This document shows, in pieces, positions 58,369 through 64,000 of a stretch of 64,000 nt of DNA. The notes below the pieces were generated by a model that saw nothing but the letters and a program-made list of their open reading frames with translations, made no database searches and was not told the DNA's origin. The translations under genes were made by a program, and so were the position numbers. Positions within the stretch are counted from its first letter, which is position 1, and each line of letters starts with the position of its first letter. Source of the DNA: Xiashengella succiniciproducens (GTDB lineage Bacteria; Bacteroidota; Bacteroidia; Bacteroidales; Marinilabiliaceae). The stretch spans positions 992,001 through 1,056,000 of the forward strand of contig NZ_CP098400.1 of the NCBI RefSeq assembly GCF_023674465.1. Reading direction: 5' to 3'.

Positions 58369-59346
58369 ATGACATTTAGATTGAGGACTGTTATTACATT
58401 GCTGATACTGGCATCTGGCGTGGGAATGTACTCTCAGAGTGCGGCGGACGCTCTGAAACTAAGAGGTCTGGAATTATTGGACAGGGGTGAGAATGACTCG
58501 GCTATGGTTTACCTTAGCCGGGCCCTTCTGGATGCCCCGGATGATGCGGATATACTTGGTGGTCTTGCCATGGTGTACATTAACATGGGAGATGCTCAGC
58601 GTGCAGTGGATTTTGCTGTAAAGGGAGTAAAGGACAGGCTCAACCCATCTTCTGATGCCTATCTGGCTGGAGTGCTTGGCTATGAGAAACTTGGAAATGT
58701 GAGGTTGCGCAACAAATGGCTTGACGAGGGACTGGAAGTCTTTCCTTCCGACTATTTGTTGCTGTACCATGCCGGTAGAATCAATATCCCCTTTGACAAG
58801 GAAAAGGGGGAGAAGTATCTCCTCAGGTCAATATATGCATATCCGGCATTTGCACCAGCTCACCTGCTGCTTGGTGAGAATATGTATCGCAGGGGAGAAA
58901 ATCTAAAAGCTGTTGTTCCCCTCATATATTATTTGTTTTTGAATCACAACGAACTCAACAGTGCAGATATAGTTGCAAGTATTGAGCGACTGTACAGCAG
59001 TTGGTCAGCTTCAACCCAGAGTATCTCTAAGGTGTCGAACGCAAGCAAGGGTTTTACTACTGATTTCAGACCTGAGGAATTTAAGGGAAAGCAGGATGAA
59101 AAAGGGCAATGGTTTGTCAACCAGACTATTGGTCTGATAAAGAGTATGGAGACTGCAAATGTTGCCTCATCTGATGGATTGTGGCTATTCTACTCTGACT
59201 TTTTCAGTCATGTAAGTATCCTGGGTTTTTCACAACCTCTTGCATATCACATCTCATACTCCCGTTACCCTGGAGACTCAATGGTCTGGATTAATGAGAA
59301 TACTGAGCTTTATCAGATGCTGGCTGACTGGTTGCTGTTACTGTAG
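58369..59346 (+). CDS. Exported tetratricopeptide-repeat protein
   Basis: The 325-residue protein has a signal peptide (MTFRLRTVITLLILASGVGMYSQ) and about three to four TPR units in the first ~200 residues (ALKLRGLELLDRGENDSAMV; ADILGGLAMVYINMGDAQRA; PAFAPAHLLLGENMYRRGEN). The last ~110 residues have no recognised domain. It lies 18 bases after the alpha-2-macroglobulin-like gene and is presumably cotranscribed, so the two products may interact. TPR repeats mediate protein contacts; the partner is inferred only from position. Confidence 0.8.
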   Translation: MTFRLRTVITLLILASGVGMYSQSAADALKLRGLELLDRGENDSAMVYLSRALLDAPDDADILGGLAMVYINMGDAQRAVDFAVKGVKDRLNPSSDAYLAGVLGYEKLGNVRLRNKWLDEGLEVFPSDYLLLYHAGRINIPFDKEKGEKYLLRSIYAYPAFAPAHLLLGENMYRRGENLKAVVPLIYYLFLNHNELNSADIVASIERLYSSWSASTQSISKVSNASKGFTTDFRPEEFKGKQDEKGQWFVNQTIGLIKSMETANVASSDGLWLFYSDFFSHVSILGFSQPLAYHISYSRYPGDSMVWINENTELYQMLADWLLLL

Positions 59347-59449
59347 TGTACAGCAGTGACATAATAAACTGGCAGTCATGCATTGCTGTCACCCGGTTGT
59401 AAGTTGCCCGGTATGGTACTATATTACAGGCCACTATGAGTTCAGATAC

Positions 59450-61270
59450 TTAATGTATTGACTGCAGTACCTGCTCATCCCTGCTCAGTTTGCCTTCGGC
59501 CAGCAGAATAGCAGTGTCTACTATTGCCAGATGTGAATAGGCCTGAGGAAAGTTGCCAAGAAGCTGCCTTGTCTCGAAGTCCAGATCTTCGCTAAAGAGT
59601 CCAAGGTGATTGGAGTAGCTTAGCAACTGGTCAAACTTCCTCGTAGCCTCTTCTTCCTCACCTATCATATAGAGGGCACGAACAAGCCAGAAGGAGCATA
59701 TTGTAAATGCCGATGAGGGTGTTCCAAAGTCGTCTTTGTTTTTGTAGCGGAACATAAGTCCATTGTGTTCCAGTTCCCGCTGAATAGCCCTGACCGTGCT
59801 TTTAAACCTTGGATCACTGCCGGGCAGGAAGCCATAAAACTCCATCAGTAGGACTGATGCGTCTAGATCAGAGTCCCCGTACGACTGTGTAAACGCCTGC
59901 TTTTCCTCATTCCATGCATTTTTGAGGATGTCATTCCGGATTTCTTCCCTCAATGGAATCCATTTCTCGGCCTCACTATGTTGCAATAGTTTCTGCGCAA
60001 TCTTTACAGCCCTGTCAATAGCCACCCAACACAGCACTTTGCTGAATGTAAAGTGCCTGTTGCCCGTTCTGATCTCCCAGATACCTCTGTCGGGCTTCTT
60101 CCAGTTGCGAGCCACCGACCATACCATGTTGCGGGTGATAGTCCACAATTCCTCACTATGCGCCAGCGATATGGTGTACATATCAAAGTGCTGAAAAATC
60201 ACATCCATCAATATTCCGTAGATATCATTCTGCTTTTGCTTGTATGCGGCATTTCCGACACGTACTGGTCTGCTGTTTTTATAACCTGACAAATGGTCAA
60301 GTGTGGTTTCGGTTAGTTTCTTTTCACCATTAATACCGTACATTATCTGAATACGTTCATCCTTCTCGGGAAGAATATCGGTGATAAACTTAAGGTACTG
60401 GTGAGCCAGATTGTAATGACCCAGACGGGTCATTACCTTTACCACCATAGAAGCATCCCTGATCCAGCAATAGCGATAGTCCCAGTTGCGCACCTCCCCT
60501 ACAGTTTCCGGAAGGGAAGTTGTCATTGCTGCAAGTATAGCGCCCGAATCCTGATAGCTCAATAGTTTAAGTACCAGAGCGCTTCGCATTATTACTTCGT
60601 TGTACTTTCTGTAGCGGGTGGTCCTTCCCGACCATGTAAGCCAGTAGGCTTTGGTGCGGATTAGTTTGGTATAACTACGCTCAACAGTCTGTTGCAGCAA
60701 TTTCTGGTTGTAGCTGATTAGGATAAACTCTTCCTTTTCGAGAGTCAGCATCTGGCGGGTAACAACCATGCGGAGATCCATGCTCGAGTAAAGATAGTTT
60801 GAGTCATAATCCCCCTTGGTGGTCTGAGCTTTTACATAGTTATCGTGAAAGTCAATCTTAGTGGTGTAAGTACCATATTCCAGCCTGGGGTCAAAGACTA
60901 CCCTGAATGACGGCTTGCCGCTGATGGGTTTGAAATACCTTATCAGGTCAGGAGGAGAATAAAAGCCCTTGCTGTTATTCTCGTACCTGGGCATAAAGTC
61001 ATAGACCTCGAAGGTGCCATCACTGCACTCGAAACGGGTGACAAGAATATTGGTGTTGCCGTCGTATTTCTGGCTTATGTTGAGACAGTTTTCCGGAAGA
61101 ATCTCAAAGCTTCCCCCAATCTTTTCATCAAGAATCTTTGCAAATATTGAAGCTGAGTCAAACTTAGGCAGGCATAGCCAAACCACTGCTCCAGTATCCG
61201 AAATCAAGGCGCCACTGCGGCAGTTGCCCACTACTCCGTAGTTCATTCCTCTGTTGCTGCTTGTTGTCAT
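59450..61270 (-). CDS. GH15 family glycoside hydrolase (glucoamylase/trehalase-like)
   Basis: I start at 61270 (MTTSSNRGMNYGVVGNCRSG), 16 codons inside the longest frame, giving 606 residues. The N-terminal beta domain (GALISDTGAVVWLCLPKFDS) and alpha/alpha barrel (WDYRYCWIRDASM) match bacterial GH15 enzymes. The acid Glu lies in DRGIWEIRTG and the second catalytic region is GNFPQAYSHLA. No signal peptide is present, so the enzyme is cytosolic. Members hydrolyse alpha-glucans or, in Actinobacteria, trehalose. The divergent trehalose-6-phosphate synthase gene, about 110 bases away, makes trehalase or an alpha-glucan role plausible. Confidence 0.87.
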   Translation of the reverse strand: MTTSSNRGMNYGVVGNCRSGALISDTGAVVWLCLPKFDSASIFAKILDEKIGGSFEILPENCLNISQKYDGNTNILVTRFECSDGTFEVYDFMPRYENNSKGFYSPPDLIRYFKPISGKPSFRVVFDPRLEYGTYTTKIDFHDNYVKAQTTKGDYDSNYLYSSMDLRMVVTRQMLTLEKEEFILISYNQKLLQQTVERSYTKLIRTKAYWLTWSGRTTRYRKYNEVIMRSALVLKLLSYQDSGAILAAMTTSLPETVGEVRNWDYRYCWIRDASMVVKVMTRLGHYNLAHQYLKFITDILPEKDERIQIMYGINGEKKLTETTLDHLSGYKNSRPVRVGNAAYKQKQNDIYGILMDVIFQHFDMYTISLAHSEELWTITRNMVWSVARNWKKPDRGIWEIRTGNRHFTFSKVLCWVAIDRAVKIAQKLLQHSEAEKWIPLREEIRNDILKNAWNEEKQAFTQSYGDSDLDASVLLMEFYGFLPGSDPRFKSTVRAIQRELEHNGLMFRYKNKDDFGTPSSAFTICSFWLVRALYMIGEEEEATRKFDQLLSYSNHLGLFSEDLDFETRQLLGNFPQAYSHLAIVDTAILLAEGKLSRDEQVLQSIH

Positions 61271-61348
61271 ATCTGGCTGGATTTTATCACAATGAAATAT
61301 AAGGATATTTGACAACATTAAAACTATGGAACTTGAGCTTACTTTTCT

Positions 61349-61356
61349 TATCTTTG
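61349..61356 (+). promoter_or_regulatory. -7 box of the trehalose synthase gene
   Basis: TATCTTTG is an exact TAnnTTTG match, placed within the longest reading frame (from 61326). Transcription would start near 61363, ruling out the upstream ATG and supporting the start at 61380. Confidence 0.55.
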
Positions 61357-61379
61357 GTAGAAACCGGAAAAAATGCGTT

Positions 61380-63587
61380 ATGAAAAGGCTTCATATAGTT
61401 TCCAACAGACTTCCCTTCAGTATCAGTTTTGAAAATGACAACCCTAGTCTAGAGCCCAGCGTTGGGGGGCTGGCAACAGGGATGAACTCTGTTTATAAGG
61501 ATTTTGAAGGTAAATGGATAGGATGGCCGGGAATAGCTTCCGACACCAAAAGCAGGAAGGAACTACAGGCAGTTGACCGCCTACTGAAGGAGGAGGGCTG
61601 TAAACCTGTTCACCTGTGTGAACAGGAAGTGGAGGACTTTTATGAAGGATTCTGCAATAATACTATATGGCCGCTGTTTCACTACTTTGCACAGTATGTT
61701 GATTTTCACGCCAGCCTTTGGGACGCTTATATCAATGTCAACCGGAAATTCGCCGATACCATACTCGAGACAGCAGGACAGGGGGACTTTGTATGGGTGC
61801 ACGACTACCAACTGATGCTTGTGCCTCAGATGGTCAAGAGCCAGAGGCCGGATATCACAATAGGATTCTTTTTACATATACCCTTCCCATCGTATGAGGT
61901 GTTCAGGATTCTACCATGGAGGGATGAGCTCCTAAGAGGCTTGCTGGGTGCTGACCTTATCGGTTTTCACACCTACGACTATCAGCGCCACTTCCTGAGT
62001 AGTGTGAGGCGGATATTCGGATATGAGATAGTTCTCAACGAGGTGCATATCGACGGGCGTATCATACTCGTGGATTCCTTCCCTATGGGAATTGACTACG
62101 ACAAGTTTTACAAAGCCGCCCTTAATATTTTCCATACACCTGTTAAGGAGAGGTCGGAGGTACATAACGAACTGGAAAAGTACTTCCTGATGTCGGATGG
62201 CAAGCATCTGATACTGTCTATCGACCGACTTGACTACTCCAAAGGGATACCCAACAGGCTCAGGGCTTTTGAGAAATTTCTTGAGAGAAATCCCGATTAC
62301 CGGGGCAATGTGACCCTTGTTATGCTGGCCGTCCCCTCACGTGATAACGTCGACCATTACAAAAAGCTGAAAAGCGAGGTTGAGGAACTTGTGGGAAGAA
62401 TCAACGGTCTCTATGGTTCGATCAACTATACACCTGTACTTTACTTTTACCGTTCCATGCCCTTCCAGAATCTTGTTGAACTGTACAGTATGTGCGACGT
62501 AGCACTGATTACTCCTGTACGGGATGGCATGAATCTGGTAGCCAAGGAATATGTGGCGTCGAGAATCAACCAGACAGGAGTAGTAGTTGTAAGTGAGATG
62601 GCCGGAGTGGTCAAGGAAATGGGAGAGGCCATAATAATAAATCCCAACGATGAGGATCAGGTGGCCGAAGCAATACAGCAGGCTATCGAGATGCCGCATA
62701 GCGAACAGGTACGTCGTATCAGTGCTATGCAGGAACGTCTCAGACGTTATGATGTATTCAAGTGGGCTAAAGACTTTGTCAATGCCCTGCAAAAGGCTAG
62801 GAAGGTACAGACCGAATTCCTTGCCAAAAAGATTACAGAGGAGATCAGCAGGGAGATTGTTGGTCGTTACAAGAAAGCCTCTAGGAGGGCAATATTCCTT
62901 GATTATGACGGAACCCTCAAGGGTTTCGTCAACAATCCCAATGACGCTGTCCCTGATATGGCTCTTATCGATCTGCTTAACTCAATAACTGCTGACGAGC
63001 GTAACATATTGACCATCATCAGCGGACGTGAAAGAGGAAGCATAGGCACCTGGTTTAAAGGCATGAAGCTCAACCTGATTTGTGAACACGGGGTGTGGCT
63101 CAAACGTTATACTGGAGATTGGGAAATGCTTTCAAATGCATCAAATTCATGGATGCCTGTGATAAAGCCCATCCTTGAAGCGTATGTGGATCGTACCCCC
63201 GGGTCCTTTCTGGAGGAGAAAAACTACTCACTAGTATGGCATTACAGGGCAGCGGAAGTTGAACTTGGCGAACTCAGGGCAAAGGAACTGAAGGATGTGC
63301 TTACAGAAATGGTAGCCAACCACCGCCTGGAGATTCTTGAGGGAAACAAAGTTGTGGAAGTTAAGAGCAGCGGTATCAACAAGGGTAGAGCAGCCAACAA
63401 GCTGCTTACCGGTATGAATGCGGACTTTATAATGGCCATTGGAGACGACTGGACGGATGAGTACCTGTTCAGAGACCTTCCTGAAGACTCAGTAACTGTT
63501 AAAGTTGGAATCAAACACACTTCAGCGGCTTACAAACTAGAGACAACTGACTCGGTAAGGCAGTTTCTCAGACTCTTTAGCAGATAA
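61380..63587 (+). CDS. Bifunctional trehalose-6-phosphate synthase and phosphatase
   Basis: The protein makes trehalose-6-phosphate from UDP-glucose and glucose-6-phosphate, then removes phosphate. From the ATG at 61380 it has 735 residues. The GT20 synthase (about 1-465) shows RLHIVSNRLPF, GGLATGMNSV, FVWVHDYQLMLVPQM and IDRLDYSKGIPNRL. The HAD phosphatase (about 495-735) shows IFLDYDGTL with the nucleophilic Asp, ISGR and GDDWTDEYLF. It is a fused two-step enzyme for osmolyte or stress sugar synthesis. A divergent GH15 gene may recycle trehalose or feed glucose. Confidence 0.93.
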   Translation: MKRLHIVSNRLPFSISFENDNPSLEPSVGGLATGMNSVYKDFEGKWIGWPGIASDTKSRKELQAVDRLLKEEGCKPVHLCEQEVEDFYEGFCNNTIWPLFHYFAQYVDFHASLWDAYINVNRKFADTILETAGQGDFVWVHDYQLMLVPQMVKSQRPDITIGFFLHIPFPSYEVFRILPWRDELLRGLLGADLIGFHTYDYQRHFLSSVRRIFGYEIVLNEVHIDGRIILVDSFPMGIDYDKFYKAALNIFHTPVKERSEVHNELEKYFLMSDGKHLILSIDRLDYSKGIPNRLRAFEKFLERNPDYRGNVTLVMLAVPSRDNVDHYKKLKSEVEELVGRINGLYGSINYTPVLYFYRSMPFQNLVELYSMCDVALITPVRDGMNLVAKEYVASRINQTGVVVVSEMAGVVKEMGEAIIINPNDEDQVAEAIQQAIEMPHSEQVRRISAMQERLRRYDVFKWAKDFVNALQKARKVQTEFLAKKITEEISREIVGRYKKASRRAIFLDYDGTLKGFVNNPNDAVPDMALIDLLNSITADERNILTIISGRERGSIGTWFKGMKLNLICEHGVWLKRYTGDWEMLSNASNSWMPVIKPILEAYVDRTPGSFLEEKNYSLVWHYRAAEVELGELRAKELKDVLTEMVANHRLEILEGNKVVEVKSSGINKGRAANKLLTGMNADFIMAIGDDWTDEYLFRDLPEDSVTVKVGIKHTSAAYKLETTDSVRQFLRLFSR

Positions 63588-63608
63588 AATCAAGGAAATT
63601 TTGTATTT

Positions 63609-63650
63609 AGGGCTAAAGGCGTTTAGATATGGCCTTTTGAGCCCTCTTTA
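63609..63650 (+). terminator. Probable terminator of the trehalose synthase gene
   Basis: A bulged stem (AGGGCT-AAA-GGC with GCC-TTT-AGCCCT arms, 63609-63645) lies about 20 bases after the stop, followed by a short pyrimidine run (CTTTA). Bulges and a poor T-run make it moderate. Confidence 0.45.
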
Positions 63651-63748
63651 GGGGTCTTGAACCCGGCCAACCTACGTAAAAAAAGTTAAATCTTAAACAT
63701 GCAGCTCTTTATACCTGTTTTAGGTTACAATCCCTATGCTTATTTATC

Positions 63749-63756
63749 TATATTTG
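63749..63756 (+). promoter_or_regulatory. -7 box of the last gene
   Basis: TATATTTG is an exact TAnnTTTG match, 61 bases before the ATG of the partial gene; transcription would start near 63763. Confidence 0.5.
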
Positions 63757-63816
63757 CGACATTTTGTTGTAATATCAGGGACAGAGTTGTTAAATCGTAA
63801 ATGACACCAGTCAACT

Positions 63817-64000
63817 ATGCAAATTGAAGGACTCCCAAAAGCGTTTTTGAGGAAAGAGGCACGTGAATACATCGATCTTTACAGGTCGTTGGGTGAAAGG
63901 GCAGAGGTCTTCCTGCCCAACTATGTCTTTGACAATCTCAAGGCTTTTGTCAGACTTTGTTATGAAGAGCCGATAGACCCGGCAAGGCAACAGGCTGAAA
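63817..64000 (+). CDS. Unrecognised gene, N-terminus only
   Basis: Sixty-one codons are visible, beginning MQIEGLPKAFLRKEAREYID and continuing as a charged, helical soluble segment with AEVFLPNYVFDNLKAF, with no signal peptide. The gene continues past the window edge. No family can be assigned. Its own -7 box suggests a separate transcript. Confidence 0.6.
   Translation, partial: MQIEGLPKAFLRKEAREYIDLYRSLGERAEVFLPNYVFDNLKAFVRLCYEEPIDPARQQAE

Noticed and set aside
1-64000. tRNA, rRNA, CRISPR, insertion sequence or prophage
   Set aside because: Looked for cloverleaf genes, long conserved rRNA blocks, regularly spaced repeats, transposase motifs and phage genes in the gaps and frames; none was seen.

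Overview
The window looks like a chromosomal segment of an anaerobic or facultative member of the Bacteroidetes, most likely order Bacteroidales. The main evidence is the promoter grammar: the Bacteroidetes -7 box TAnnTTTG, sometimes with a TTG about 16-22 bases upstream, precedes many genes, while classical Shine-Dalgarno sites are scarce. Family content agrees: DUF3078 and DUF5063 proteins, a TGS-uridine kinase fusion, RecQ/DUF5063/exonuclease/RlmI synteny, a B-C-D-G-E-A Rnf operon with rseC, and many lipoproteins. No tRNA, rRNA, CRISPR array, insertion sequence or prophage was seen. Species-level placement is not possible from the sequence alone.

Layout. 1-2.9 kb (minus): an endonuclease/exonuclease/phosphatase lipoprotein cut by the window edge, then the yicC-gmk-nadD operon. 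3.0-9.1 kb: a MerR-type regulator with a cobalamin-like domain lacking the cobalamin ligands, a MATE exporter, a DUF3078 protein, a candidate small RNA, and a DEAD-box helicase with a long structured leader. 9.4-16.5 kb: a TetR-regulated tripartite ABC-2 efflux operon (TolC, HlyD, two ATPases, two permeases). 16.6-22.2 kb: pentose use (GntR/AraR-type regulator, xylB, xylA, then a separately promoted GH51 arabinofuranosidase). 22.4-28.4 kb: a tight four-gene operon pairing a GshF-like ATP-grasp ligase and a plant-type glutamate-cysteine ligase with a heterodimeric ABC exporter. This is the strongest candidate for an undescribed system, a thiol synthesis-and-export unit. 28.5-30.8 kb: an unrecognised gene, a lipoprotein superoxide dismutase and a beta-carbonic anhydrase.

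30.8-36.6 kb (minus): rseC-rnfBCDGEA, the ion-pumping ferredoxin:NAD oxidoreductase. RnfG carries an extra flavinylation-like motif in a C-terminal tail, and hairpins separate rnfB from rnfC. 37-47.4 kb (plus): nucleic-acid housekeeping (nucleoside kinase, ssb, recQ, DUF5063, 3'-5' exonuclease, RlmI-like methyltransferase, RhlE-like helicase, Tex). 47.4-52.2 kb: a small secreted protein, a Cys/Met-metabolism PLP enzyme, an orphan ECF sigma factor, a second candidate small RNA, and a folate group (FolM-like SDR, folB, folK). 52.4-59.3 kb: a giant alpha-2-macroglobulin-like lipoprotein without the thioester, followed by a TPR protein. 59.4-63.6 kb: divergent GH15 hydrolase and trehalose-6-phosphate synthase/phosphatase. 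The last 180 bases begin an unrecognised gene.

Annotated starts were moved inward where a -7 box, lipobox or ATGA overlap argued for it (for example DUF3078, GntR, alpha-2-macroglobulin, trehalose synthase). All functions are inferred from motifs and family knowledge; no searches were run.
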